Shown: piece by piece, positions 17,050-25,817 of the stretch
How the letters are laid out: each line of letters starts with the position of its first letter
Numbering within the stretch: position 1 is the first letter of the stretch
Assembly (NCBI GenBank): GCA_902767135.1
Contig: CACXGE010000027.1
Coordinates: 20,870-84,869, forward strand
Source: an uncultured Lachnospiraceae bacterium
Lineage (GTDB): Bacteria > Bacillota > Clostridia > Lachnospirales > Lachnospiraceae
Direction of reading: 5' to 3'
DNA: 64,000 nt
The notes under the pieces: generated by a model
Told to the model about the DNA's origin: nothing
Databases searched by the model: none
The model's input: only the letters and a program-made list of their open reading frames with translations
Position numbers and translations under genes: made by a program

Positions 17050-20000
17050 ATGGAATACATCAAGGTAAGTAAAGGAAGAAGAAAAAAAATTTTGTCTGCA
17101 ATGCTTGCGTTTACTGTAGGTTGCACTAACATGGGAGTGAGCGGTTGTTTTGCAGGTCCGTTGGGAGATGAAAAGGAAATTTTAGAGGAAGCCTTGGTCG
17201 CAGAAAAAGTAATAGGGGCACAGAATTCTACAGAGGATAAATTCACCTGGGACAATGCCACTGTATACTTTGCCCTGACAGACCGTTTTTATAATGGAAA
17301 TGTCCAAAATGATCATTCCTACGGACGTTCTGTAGAAGAAGCAGATGCAGAAAATTATGCCACAAGAGTAGGCACTTTTCACGGCGGAGATTTGGCAGGG
17401 TTGACTTTGAAGTTGAAGGAAGGATATTTTGATGATTTGGGTGTGAATGTCATATGGATATCCGCCCCGTATGAGAACTCCCACGGTGCTGTCTGTGGAG
17501 AGGGATTCAAATATTATGCGTATCATGGATGCTGGCCCTTGGACTTTTCACAGTTAGATGCCAATGTGGGTACTGAGGAAGAGATGGCAGAGTTTGTAAA
17601 AACAGCCCACCAACATGGAATCCGGGTGGTATATGATGTGGTAATGAATAATGTAGGATATGCGGACCCGATTACTGTCAGTGAGTATGTAGGAGATGGT
17701 GCACTGACTTCCGATTGGAAAACGTTTTATTACGGAATGGATGAAGAAGGTTACCGCTGGTATCACAATTACACTTCCGAGACAGAAGACGGCATTGCCA
17801 TTTTAAATTCCGGCTCTAGTAGCTGGATAAGAAGCTGGTGGGGAACCGACTGGGTTCGCGCTGTTACCAGTAGGTTTCAGGGATATGAAGGAAATGAGAG
17901 CTATGTAGATAATCTGAAATGTTGTCTAAATGGTCTTCCTGATATCCGGACAGAAGATGAATTTGATTATTCTATTCCTACAATTTTGAAGACAAAGTGG
18001 ACCATAGAAGGTAATTACGGCACCAAAATGGAAGAATTAAACGGTTTTTTTGAAACATCGAATCTCCCAAAAAGAAATGTAAACTATGTCATTGCATGGC
18101 TGTCATCCTATGTAGAAAACTATGGAATTGATGGATTTCGCTGTGATGCAGTAAAGTACGTGGAGCCAGAGCATTGGGCTACCTTAAAGGAAGTATGCAA
18201 TGAGAGATTGCAGAAATGGAGAATGGCAGAAAAACAGAAAGAAAACCCGGATCCGGCCTGCAATTGGGATGAGAACTTCTGGATGGCAGGAGAAATTTAT
18301 GGTTGGTCCGGTGGAAAAAATAGCTATCTTACCTCGGGGGGATTTGACGCTTTAGGTAATTATGGTTTTCAGTCAAAGGCAGGGAAAACAGGAGCTGATT
18401 TGGAAACCACCTATGCAGACTATGCCAATACAGTCAACAGCAATGCAAGTCAAGGGTATAATTTATTATCCTTTGTCTCATCTAACTCTGCGGGGTTGGG
18501 AGCTCTAGGATCGTACGATGGCACCTCAGTTTTCAAAAATACAGGTGCAGCTTTGTTGCTCTGTCCGGGAGCAGTTCAAATCTATTATGGCGATGAATAT
18601 GGACGGGATGCTCAAGGTGCTTTGGATGAACAGGGATGGAATTCCCAGATGGAGTTTGGCAAGAATACAGAACAGCTGACCAATTGGCAGAAAATTGGAA
18701 ACTTCAGAAAGAATCATCCGGCTGTTGGTGCAGGTGCTCATACCATGTTGTCTAAAAGTGTGTATACTTTTTCCCGAACTTATCATGTAGGTGAATCGGA
18801 CGAAGATAAGGTAATAGTAGCATTGCCTGTGGTGGCAGGAGAATACGATGTGAATGTGGGAACTGTCTTTGAAGATGGAGAGACAGTGAAAGATGCATAC
18901 TCAGGAAAAACTTACATAGTTCAAGATGGAGTTATATCAGCAAGTTGTGATGATAATGGTGTGATTTTACTGGAAGCAGTAGAACCTTATGTGGCGGCAA
19001 CTATCACCAGGGGAAGTTCACCTTTTGCAACGGAAACCATTGAACTTACCTTGTCGGCAGCTGGAACCACAGAAAGCTACTACGCTATCAACGGGGAAGA
19101 CAAGGTTGCTTATGATGATGGAGATAAGATTGAAATTGGTGCAGGTTCTGCCTATGATGAGATAACCAATGTTACCCTTTCGGCGAGAACTAATGATGGT
19201 TCATTTATAGAGCAGAGTTATATCTATATTAAGTGTTCAGAACCTGAGGTGGATTGTAGAACAGGTATCAGAGTGCTGAAGTCAGAATTTGCAGAGGCAC
19301 CATATTGTTTTGCGTACATTGGTAATGCCACAATTTTGAATGGGTCATGGCCTGGAAACAGGATGACTTCCCTGGGTGATTACTGGGTATTTATTCCAGA
19401 TGCAGAGCAGGATTTTTCTTTTATTCTTTCGGATGGCACAGGTTGGCGGAGCCCTGAAGAAAGTCAACCGGGTTTAGAGACCCAAGGAAATACTTTGTTT
19501 ACCAAGACTACAGGGAAAACCACACAGCTTGCGGGTAGTGCAGGAAGGGTGAATGTAAAATATGTAAATGAAGCTGGAGAGGAATTAAAGACTGGAGTGT
19601 ACCGGATAGGTGGGGTGGGTGATACCTATGAGACCAGTGCTCCGAAAAGCATCAATGGGGCACGGTTGATTTACAGTTCTGGAAATACTACAGGTACTTT
19701 TACTGAGGAAACCATTGAAGTGATATATACATACCAAGGGGGAAATGTGGCTACATCCACCCCGACGGTGACGAACACCCCAACTCCAACAGTGACGAAC
19801 ACCCTAACTCCGACGGTGACCAATACGCCAACTCCAACGGTGACCAACACGCCCACCCCGACGGTGACTAATACGCCAATTCCAACGACTACAATGGCTC
19901 CAGAGGTAACGGAGGAGGTTGTGGTTACAGGAATTCCATCTGTAACGCCAGAGCTTGCAAAAGGAAAGATTATTTTGCATTGTTATAGTAAGGAAGGACA

Positions 20001-21237
20001 GCCAGTGATGGTATACCAGAACCGAAACGGAGTGGCGGATAGGGAATACATGGTGCAGATGTCCTATGAAGAGAATAATTGGTTTACCTGTACCATGGAC
20101 CAGACGGATATGATGCAGGTGCGCTTTTACTGGGGAGATGGTGAGACTTCCACAGAGTGGTTTGAAGTAACCAATGGAGAATGGTGGTATTTAGACGAAA
20201 TGACTCAGGAAAACTTACAGATAAAGACCCCGGATGCTACATTGACACCTACGATCACCGGTGGGGGAGAACTGACTCCAATGGTGACGCCCACTTTGGC
20301 GCCAACAGCAACCTTAACACCGACCGCGGAGCCAACTCCCACCTTGACCTCGAAGCCGGAGAGTACAGTAACTGTCACGAAAGCCATAAAACCTACAGCA
20401 AAGCCTGCCACTGTAAGCTATCGGGTAACTTATCAGGGAAACGGTGGGAAAATTGGGAACGTAACATTAAAAACCGCCACCAAAAAGAAAAATGAAATTT
20501 TAGGAACTCTCCCTACACCAAAACGAAGTGGCTACCAGTTCTTAGGGTGGTATACGAGAAAGACAGGTGGAAGTAAGGTAAGTGGTCAGCTTAAAGTGCA
20601 GGGAAATTTAACTTTGTACGCTCAATGGCAAAAGAAGTTAGGAAAAACCAAGATTACTGTGACTGCTGATACCAAGCGTTCCTATAAAGTCAGCTTCAAA
20701 AAGGTGAAAGGTGCCAAAGGATATGAAGTCTACCGTTCCACCAAGAAAAAGAGTGGATATAAAAAGATTGCTTCCCTTAGTTCAAAAAAGAGTAATTATG
20801 TGGATGAAAATCTGGTTAATAAAAAAACGTATTACTACTATGTGTTGCCTTACCAGACAGTAAACGGTAAGAAATCCTATGGAGCAAAATCCAATGTAGT
20901 AAAGAAAAAATGCATTATGCGCCTAAACCAGCCGAAAATGGACCCGCCAGAGTACAATCCGATTACAAAACATCTTGACTTATCCTGGAAAAAGGTGGAA
21001 AATGCACAGTATTATAAAATATATTGTCAGCGTGGTGTAAAGGATGCCCAAGGTATCATACGATTAGGAGACAGTGTTTTCGTAAAGAAAATTACCAAGA
21101 CAGGATGCAGTGTGGATGTGTCTAAGTATGAGACATCACAATATTGGTACCATTTCAGTGTGGTAGCTTGTACCAAAGATGGGAAAATAGAGATTATGTC
21201 AAGTCCTTCATCAGATAAATATGTTTTGGGAAGGTAG
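17050..21237 (+). CDS. Very large secreted MalS-like GH13 protein with degenerate active site and starch-binding-like modules
   Basis: 1395 residues with an N-terminal export signal that could be a lipoprotein type (VSGC, Cys 33). Residues about 63-575 align with E. coli MalS (GH13_19): ALTDRFYNG, GTFHGGDLAGL, LGVNVIWISAP, LPDIRTE and ALLLCPGAVQIYYGDE. The nucleophile Asp 366 with Arg 364 (GFRCD) and acid/base Glu 415 (MAGEIYG) are present. Region I reads DVVMNN (Asn 201 for His), region II ends KY (Tyr 370 for His), and region IV reads SSNS (Asn 479, Ser 480 for His-Asp). Then follow a CBM26-like module (about 740-830), a MucBP-like repeat (832-895), a Thr-Pro linker, a second starch-binding-like module (972-1060), another linker, an InlB-type repeat (1123-1194) and two fibronectin-like domains. 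No LPxTG. Catalytic activity is doubtful. Confidence 0.9.
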   Translation: MEYIKVSKGRRKKILSAMLAFTVGCTNMGVSGCFAGPLGDEKEILEEALVAEKVIGAQNSTEDKFTWDNATVYFALTDRFYNGNVQNDHSYGRSVEEADAENYATRVGTFHGGDLAGLTLKLKEGYFDDLGVNVIWISAPYENSHGAVCGEGFKYYAYHGCWPLDFSQLDANVGTEEEMAEFVKTAHQHGIRVVYDVVMNNVGYADPITVSEYVGDGALTSDWKTFYYGMDEEGYRWYHNYTSETEDGIAILNSGSSSWIRSWWGTDWVRAVTSRFQGYEGNESYVDNLKCCLNGLPDIRTEDEFDYSIPTILKTKWTIEGNYGTKMEELNGFFETSNLPKRNVNYVIAWLSSYVENYGIDGFRCDAVKYVEPEHWATLKEVCNERLQKWRMAEKQKENPDPACNWDENFWMAGEIYGWSGGKNSYLTSGGFDALGNYGFQSKAGKTGADLETTYADYANTVNSNASQGYNLLSFVSSNSAGLGALGSYDGTSVFKNTGAALLLCPGAVQIYYGDEYGRDAQGALDEQGWNSQMEFGKNTEQLTNWQKIGNFRKNHPAVGAGAHTMLSKSVYTFSRTYHVGESDEDKVIVALPVVAGEYDVNVGTVFEDGETVKDAYSGKTYIVQDGVISASCDDNGVILLEAVEPYVAATITRGSSPFATETIELTLSAAGTTESYYAINGEDKVAYDDGDKIEIGAGSAYDEITNVTLSARTNDGSFIEQSYIYIKCSEPEVDCRTGIRVLKSEFAEAPYCFAYIGNATILNGSWPGNRMTSLGDYWVFIPDAEQDFSFILSDGTGWRSPEESQPGLETQGNTLFTKTTGKTTQLAGSAGRVNVKYVNEAGEELKTGVYRIGGVGDTYETSAPKSINGARLIYSSGNTTGTFTEETIEVIYTYQGGNVATSTPTVTNTPTPTVTNTLTPTVTNTPTPTVTNTPTPTVTNTPIPTTTMAPEVTEEVVVTGIPSVTPELAKGKIILHCYSKEGQPVMVYQNRNGVADREYMVQMSYEENNWFTCTMDQTDMMQVRFYWGDGETSTEWFEVTNGEWWYLDEMTQENLQIKTPDATLTPTITGGGELTPMVTPTLAPTATLTPTAEPTPTLTSKPESTVTVTKAIKPTAKPATVSYRVTYQGNGGKIGNVTLKTATKKKNEILGTLPTPKRSGYQFLGWYTRKTGGSKVSGQLKVQGNLTLYAQWQKKLGKTKITVTADTKRSYKVSFKKVKGAKGYEVYRSTKKKSGYKKIASLSSKKSNYVDENLVNKKTYYYYVLPYQTVNGKKSYGAKSNVVKKKCIMRLNQPKMDPPEYNPITKHLDLSWKKVENAQYYKIYCQRGVKDAQGIIRLGDSVFVKKITKTGCSVDVSKYETSQYWYHFSVVACTKDGKIEIMSSPSSDKYVLGR
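19762..19881 (+). repeat. 24-base minisatellite encoding PTVTNTPT
   Basis: Five imperfect 24-base units encode a Thr-Pro linker between the MucBP-like and starch-binding-like modules. Differences are mainly third-base changes. Confidence 0.85.
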
Positions 21238-21280
21238 GATGGGTATCGCATAGTTAGTTTAAGAAGAAAGAGGAGCGAAA

Positions 21281-23989
21281 ATGAAAAATAAAGTAATTGC
21301 AGTTTTTTTGTGTATGTGTGTGACAGGTGCCACTTTCGGAGGCCAGTGTGAAGCTATAGCACAGGAATATGACGTGCAGGAGAAGGGTGTTTATGGATAT
21401 GCAGATGGTGAACGTTTTACAGAACAGGGCATAGAGTATCAGTACATTGCATCAAGTCAGAGCCTTAGGACCTACAGCTTTGAAAAATGTTCAGATGAGA
21501 TTATTGACATTCCATCCTATGTGAATGGTTATCCTGTTACGGAGATTCATTACTATGGTTATTTTCCAAGCACAGCTACAGCTGTAAACATTCCGTATAC
21601 AGTTACTTATGTGAAAAGTAGTTTTTTGGGGTCAGGTTTACAAAATTATTATGTGGATAGCAACAATCAAAAGTATACTTCCAAAGATGGTGTGCTGTTC
21701 AGTAAGGATGGCACAGTGTTGTATGCCTACCCATACGGAAGAACGGATAAATCCTATAAAGTGCCGGAGGGCACAAAGAAACTTGCTTCCTGGTCAATTG
21801 AGAGTAAGGCCTTAGAAACTGTCAAAGTTCCGTACACCGTAAATGATATACGCAGAGCATTTACTATGGCAAATGGACTAAAGAACATAGAAGTTGACAG
21901 TGAAAACCAGGTGCTTAAATCTATTGATGGAGTAGTGTTCTCAAAATTTGGTGATACGATTGTTCGTGTACCAAATAATAAAAAGAATTTTACCTTTGCA
22001 AGTCAGGTATCGAATATTAAAGAGTATGCTTTTGAGTTCTGGCAAGGGGAAGAAATTGTAATTCCTGAGTCTGTAACAGAAATTGGGTTCAGCGCATTTG
22101 GAGGTAGTAGAATAAAAAAACTTACAATTGCAGGAAATCCTACATTGCAGGGAGCTATTTTTCAGAACTGCACTACGTTGGAAACTGTGGATTTGGGAAA
22201 TAAAATACAATATATTAAATCTGGGTTGTTCTCAGGGTGTAGTAGTTTGAAACAGATGTATATTCCAGCTTCTGTTACAATTATAGAGCCAGATCTTGTG
22301 AATAGTAAATATGTAAGTCAGCTTACAATTTATGGACCAGCAAATCAGACTGCATATAACTATGCTGTTGCTAATGGTATAAATTTTGTGGTTGGATATG
22401 GGTTACCAACTCCAACGGCAACCAACACGCCGACCCCAACAGCGACGAATACGCCAAGACCAACGGCAACCAACACGCCAAGACCAACAGCGACGAATAC
22501 GCCAAGACCAACAGCAACCAACACGCCGAGACCAACGGCGACGAATACGCCGAGACCAACAGCAACCAACACGCCGAGACCAACAGCGACGAATACACCA
22601 AGAGCAACAGCGACGAATACGCCAAGACCAACGGCAACCAACACGCCAAGGCCAACAGCGACGAATACACCGATGACAACAGCGACGAACACGCTGATGC
22701 CAACGGTTACACGGGAACCGGAAGTGACAGAAATCCCTTTTGTAACGCCAGAACCTGAAGTGGGAAAGATTATCCTGCATTGCTATAGCAAGGGAGGACA
22801 GCCGGTAATGGTATACCAGAATCGGAACGGAGTAGAGGACAGGGAATACATGGTACAGATGTCCTATGAAGGAGATGATTGGTTTACTTGTACCATGGAT
22901 AAGACAGAGAAGATGCAGGTACGCTTTTACTGGGATCTTGGCGAAACTTCCACAGAGTGGTTTGATGTAACCGATGGGGAATGGTGGTATTTAGATGAAA
23001 TGACTCAGGAAAATTTACAGATAAAGATTCCGGAGGCTACATTGACCCCTGTTGTGACCAGAAAAGTGGAACCGACGTCAACGGTGACACCAACAGTAAC
23101 GCCAACATTGACTCAGGCAGTGACACCAACCAAGGTGGTGAAACCTACAGCTACTCCAACCCCTGTTACTTACCAGGTAACCTATCAGGGAAATGGTGGG
23201 AAAATTGGAAATGTAACAATCAAGATAGTCAGCAAAAAGAAGGGTGAAATCTTAGGTACACTTTCTACACCTAAAAGAGACGGATATATATTTTTAGGAT
23301 GGTATACGAAAAAGACAGGTGGAAATAGGGTAGATAGTCGGCTGAAAGTAAACGAAAATGCTACTCTGTATGCTCGATGGCAAAAGAAGCTAGATAAAAC
23401 CAAGGTTACGGTAACGGCAGACAGCAAGCATTCCTATAAGGTCAGCTTCAAGAAGGTAAAGGGTGCGAAGGGCTATGAAGTATATCGCTCTACAAAGAAA
23501 AACAGTGGATATAAAAAGATTGCTTCCTTAAGTTCAAAAAAGAGCAGCTATGTGGATGAAAATCTGACAAACGAAAAAACATATTACTATTATGTGTTGC
23601 CTTATCAGACAGTAAACGGAAAGAAGAATTATGGAGCAAAATCAAATATAGTAAAGAAAAAATGTATTATCCGTTTGGAACAGCCTAAAATGAACCCACC
23701 AGTGTACAATTACATCACGAAACAGCTGGACTTATCCTGGAAAAAAGTGGACAATGTCAAGTATTATAAGATATATTGCCAGCGTGGGGTGAAGGATGCC
23801 AGAGGAGTGATTCGCCTTGGCGATGGTGTTCTGGTAAAAAAAGTTACAAAGACAGAATACAGTCTGGATGTATCTGATTACCAGACATCTAAATATTGGT
23901 ATCATTTCAGTGTGGTAGCCTGCACCAAAGATGGAAAAGTAGAGATTATGTCAAGCCCTTCATCGGATAAATATGTTTTGGGAAGGTAA
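21281..23989 (+). CDS. Secreted BspA-type leucine-rich-repeat protein with the same C-terminal modules as its neighbour
   Basis: 902 residues. An N-terminal Sec signal (about 1-27) is followed by BspA/TpLRR-type leucine-rich repeats (about 60-375), shown by [13 protein letters not shown], twice-occurring DGV(L/V)FSK insertions and [18 protein letters not shown]. Next come a 12-unit PTATNTPR linker (378-473), a starch-binding-like module (about 493-590) ending [15 protein letters not shown], a second linker, an InlB-type repeat (about 629-700) and two fibronectin-like domains ending [12 protein letters not shown]. From the linker on, it matches the MalS-like neighbour almost residue for residue in long stretches. 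No sortase motif or transmembrane anchor is visible. An AAGAGGAGCG site precedes the ATG. It is probably a surface adhesin; the ligand is unproven. Confidence 0.88.
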   Translation: MKNKVIAVFLCMCVTGATFGGQCEAIAQEYDVQEKGVYGYADGERFTEQGIEYQYIASSQSLRTYSFEKCSDEIIDIPSYVNGYPVTEIHYYGYFPSTATAVNIPYTVTYVKSSFLGSGLQNYYVDSNNQKYTSKDGVLFSKDGTVLYAYPYGRTDKSYKVPEGTKKLASWSIESKALETVKVPYTVNDIRRAFTMANGLKNIEVDSENQVLKSIDGVVFSKFGDTIVRVPNNKKNFTFASQVSNIKEYAFEFWQGEEIVIPESVTEIGFSAFGGSRIKKLTIAGNPTLQGAIFQNCTTLETVDLGNKIQYIKSGLFSGCSSLKQMYIPASVTIIEPDLVNSKYVSQLTIYGPANQTAYNYAVANGINFVVGYGLPTPTATNTPTPTATNTPRPTATNTPRPTATNTPRPTATNTPRPTATNTPRPTATNTPRPTATNTPRATATNTPRPTATNTPRPTATNTPMTTATNTLMPTVTREPEVTEIPFVTPEPEVGKIILHCYSKGGQPVMVYQNRNGVEDREYMVQMSYEGDDWFTCTMDKTEKMQVRFYWDLGETSTEWFDVTDGEWWYLDEMTQENLQIKIPEATLTPVVTRKVEPTSTVTPTVTPTLTQAVTPTKVVKPTATPTPVTYQVTYQGNGGKIGNVTIKIVSKKKGEILGTLSTPKRDGYIFLGWYTKKTGGNRVDSRLKVNENATLYARWQKKLDKTKVTVTADSKHSYKVSFKKVKGAKGYEVYRSTKKNSGYKKIASLSSKKSSYVDENLTNEKTYYYYVLPYQTVNGKKNYGAKSNIVKKKCIIRLEQPKMNPPVYNYITKQLDLSWKKVDNVKYYKIYCQRGVKDARGVIRLGDGVLVKKVTKTEYSLDVSDYQTSKYWYHFSVVACTKDGKVEIMSSPSSDKYVLGR
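22412..22699 (+). repeat. 12-unit, 24-base minisatellite encoding PTATNTPR
   Basis: Twelve in-frame 24-base units without gaps encode PTATNTPR with variants (first unit PTATNTPT, ninth ATATNTPR, last PTATNTPM and TTATNTLM). Many units are identical at the DNA level, so copy number should be prone to slippage. Confidence 0.92.
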
Positions 23990-24100
23990 GAGTGCTCCTG
24001 TAGTTGTATTCCGGGGCGTGCTGTCTGTGACTTTTAGCGTCTTTGATGGAGTAAACGATTAAAATATCAAAGAGATTTAGAAAAGGCGAGTGAAGTAATT

Positions 24101-24589
24101 ATGTACAGAAGAATGAGTTCTTTGGGTGAGATGATTTTATTGGGATATATATCCTTAGCTATGGGCAGGTGGTTTGGCCTGCTGGGAATCGTGTGTTTTG
24201 TGGCAGGGTGGTACTGTATTGTGTATTACCCTCCTGTGCTTCGAACAGTTATTTTCTGGACGATGTGTTTTGTGGCTGGGGTTTCGCTGCTTGGCATGAC
24301 GCTTTTTCTTGGTTCCTATACTCCAATCATGTTTGTTTTTGTTGTGTTTTTTTTGCTGTCCGTACAATTTTTGCTGTGGAGTGTTGTACAGGCGAAAAAG
24401 TATCCATGGGATTATCAGGAAAGACGTTATATTATTTCTACATTGGAGGATTTTATACTTTATCATGCAGGGGCAATTATGTGGATTTGCCTGGCCTGCA
24501 TTGGCTTTTTGGAAAAAGGGGGAACCTTTGATATGGATGGAAAAGTGATTTCAATGGATACTTTTCTTCAATTTCTTATAATGAAGTAA
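24101..24589 (+). CDS. Small multi-pass membrane protein of unknown function
   Basis: 162 residues with about four hydrophobic segments (residues roughly 10-30, 31-48, 55-90 with an internal break, and 128-146) and a short charged cytoplasmic segment AKKYPWDYQERRY between the third and fourth. I recognise no family. It has no signal peptide apart from the first membrane segment. It lies 111 bases after the leucine-rich-repeat gene and 46 bases before the rplU promoter, so it could be read through from the surface-protein genes. Nothing links it functionally to them. Confidence 0.65.
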   Translation: MYRRMSSLGEMILLGYISLAMGRWFGLLGIVCFVAGWYCIVYYPPVLRTVIFWTMCFVAGVSLLGMTLFLGSYTPIMFVFVVFFLLSVQFLLWSVVQAKKYPWDYQERRYIISTLEDFILYHAGAIMWICLACIGFLEKGGTFDMDGKVISMDTFLQFLIMK

Positions 24590-24598
24590 CAAAAAGTA

Positions 24599-24624
24599 TG
24601 AGCGGGAAAGTTGAGCGGGAAAGT
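24599..24624 (+). repeat. Exact tandem 13-base repeat upstream of the rplU promoter
   Basis: TGAGCGGGAAAGT occurs twice back to back (24599-24611 and 24612-24624), ending 11 bases before the -35 box. It could be a regulator site or a chance duplication. Confidence 0.7.
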
Positions 24625-24635
24625 AAAAATATCTC

Positions 24636-24664
24636 TTGACAAACAAAAAAACAGATGGTATTAT
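24636..24664 (+). promoter_or_regulatory. Strong SigA-type promoter of the rplU operon
   Basis: Consensus TTGACA (24636-24641) and TATTAT (24659-24664) are spaced by 17 bases. Transcription should start near 24671. Confidence 0.85.
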
Positions 24665-24670
24665 ATCGGA

Positions 24671-24747
24671 GTATGCCGCACAGTGAGGTTATAAGAATGC
24701 GCAAGCAGCACCGAAGCTGGCGAGTAATTATTATAGGAGGTGCCCGT
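24671..24747 (+). promoter_or_regulatory. L21 leader (rplU autoregulatory mRNA leader)
   Basis: The leader between promoter and rplU contains GCCGCACAGTGAGGTTAT, a GCGCAAG segment and CACCGAAGCTGGCGAG, all features of the Firmicutes L21 leader as I remember it. It ends in AGGAGGTGCC just before the ATG. In other Firmicutes this structure is thought to bind L21 and control the operon. The match is from memory; a covariance-model scan would settle it. Confidence 0.7.
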
Positions 24748-25056
24748 ATGTACGCAATTATTGCAACAGGTGGAAAGCAGTATAAAGTTGCTGAAGGAGA
24801 CGTAATCAGAGTTGAAAAGTTAGATACTGAAGCAGGTGCTAAGTTCACATTTGATCAGGTTCTCGCAGTAAGCAATGATAAACTTGTAGTTGGAAACCCA
24901 ACAGTTGCTGGTGCAACCGTTGAAGCTTCTGTTGTAGGCGAAGGAAAAGGTAAGAAAGTCATCGTTTACAAGTACAAGAGAAAATCAGGCTACCACAAAA
25001 AGCAGGGTCATAGACAAGCATACACAGAAGTTAAGATCGAAAAAATCAATGCTTAA
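24748..25056 (+). CDS. rplU: 50S ribosomal protein L21
   Basis: 102-residue large-subunit protein beginning [18 protein letters not shown] and ending with the RNA-binding [19 protein letters not shown] segment. The start at 24748 follows AGGAGGTGCCCGT; a longer frame upstream runs through the leader RNA and is not coding. It is the first gene of rplU-prp-rpmA, an order shared by almost all Firmicutes. Confidence 0.98.
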   Translation: MYAIIATGGKQYKVAEGDVIRVEKLDTEAGAKFTFDQVLAVSNDKLVVGNPTVAGATVEASVVGEGKGKKVIVYKYKRKSGYHKKQGHRQAYTEVKIEKINA

Positions 25057-25078
25057 TTTTGTATGTAAATAAGGGAAA

Positions 25079-25420
25079 ATGATTAAGATAACAATCTACA
25101 AAAACCAGGAAGAAGAGTATGTAGGATTTCAATGTGAAGGTCATGCCGCATATGATGAGAGTGGACATGATATTGTCTGCTCTGCGGTATCCATTCTTGT
25201 GATAAATACCATCAATGCAATTGAGAAGTTTACTTATGACAAGTTTAAAGGAGAGGCAGAAGAGGAAAAAGGCTTCATAGAGTTTATGTTCCATTCTGAG
25301 CCCAGCGCAGAAGCTGCACTATTGATTGACACTATGATTCTTGGACTGGAATCCATTCGTGAATCGCTAAGCGAGACATCGGATGACTCGTACTTACTAT
25401 TAACTTTCAAGGAGGTGTAA
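25079..25420 (+). CDS. prp: Ribosomal-processing cysteine protease Prp
   Basis: 113-residue cysteine protease that removes the N-terminal extension of L27. The catalytic His is in [10 protein letters not shown] and the Cys in DIVCSAVS, with the usual spacing of about a dozen residues. It sits between rplU and rpmA, the place where Prp (YsxB) is always found when L27 has the cleavable extension, which it has here. The stop codon TAA overlaps the first ATG of rpmA. Confidence 0.93.
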   Translation: MIKITIYKNQEEEYVGFQCEGHAAYDESGHDIVCSAVSILVINTINAIEKFTYDKFKGEAEEEKGFIEFMFHSEPSAEAALLIDTMILGLESIRESLSETSDDSYLLLTFKEV

Positions 25421-25710
25421 TGACAATGATGAAAATGAACCTTCAGTTTTTTGCTCATAAAAAAGGAGTTGGTTCTACTAAGAACGGTAGAGACTCTGAA
25501 TCAAAGAGATTAGGAGCAAAGAGAGCAGACGGACAGTTCGTTAAGGCTGGTAACATTCTTTACAGACAGCGTGGAACAAAGATTCATCCAGGTACTAACG
25601 TAGGTATCGGTGGAGATGATACTTTATTCGCTTTAACAGATGGTGTTCTTCGTTTCGAAAGAAAAGGTAGAGACAAGAAGCAGGCTTCTGTTTATCCGGT
25701 TGAGAAATAA
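25420..25710 (+). CDS. rpmA: 50S ribosomal protein L27 with a cleavable N-terminal extension
   Basis: Large-subunit protein whose N-terminal tail reaches the peptidyl-transferase centre. The product starts [20 protein letters not shown]; the LQFF-A junction is the Prp cleavage site known in Firmicutes, so the mature protein should begin AHKKG. Three ATGs lie close together: 25420 (four bases after GGAGG, overlapping the prp stop), 25426 and 25429. I keep the first; the second at ten bases is equally plausible. Both give the same mature protein. Confidence 0.96.
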   Translation: MTMMKMNLQFFAHKKGVGSTKNGRDSESKRLGAKRADGQFVKAGNILYRQRGTKIHPGTNVGIGGDDTLFALTDGVLRFERKGRDKKQASVYPVEK

Positions 25711-25733
25711 TTGTTCCTATGATATAGGATATG

Positions 25734-25765
25734 AGAGCTTCAAACGTTTGTTTGGAGCTCTTTTT
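25734..25765 (+). terminator. Terminator after rpmA
   Basis: AGAGCTTCAAAC pairs with GTTTGGAGCTCT (12 base pairs, one wobble) around a four-base loop and is followed by TTTTT. It separates the ribosomal protein genes from obgE. Confidence 0.9.
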
Positions 25766-25817
25766 AGAAAGTAATGTAAACAATTCATAAATATTTTGAG
25801 AGAGACGGAGGTAAAAT

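Noticed and set aside
17050..21237. Calling the gene simply alpha-amylase
   Set aside because: Four nearly invariant active-site residues are replaced, so the activity cannot be assumed.
22360..22780. Long open frames on both strands across the PTATNTPR repeat
   Set aside because: They are by-products of the 24-base repeat, which stays open in several frames; none has a ribosome-binding site.
24655..24747. N-terminal extension of L21
   Set aside because: This frame runs through the L21 leader RNA and starts before the predicted transcription start.
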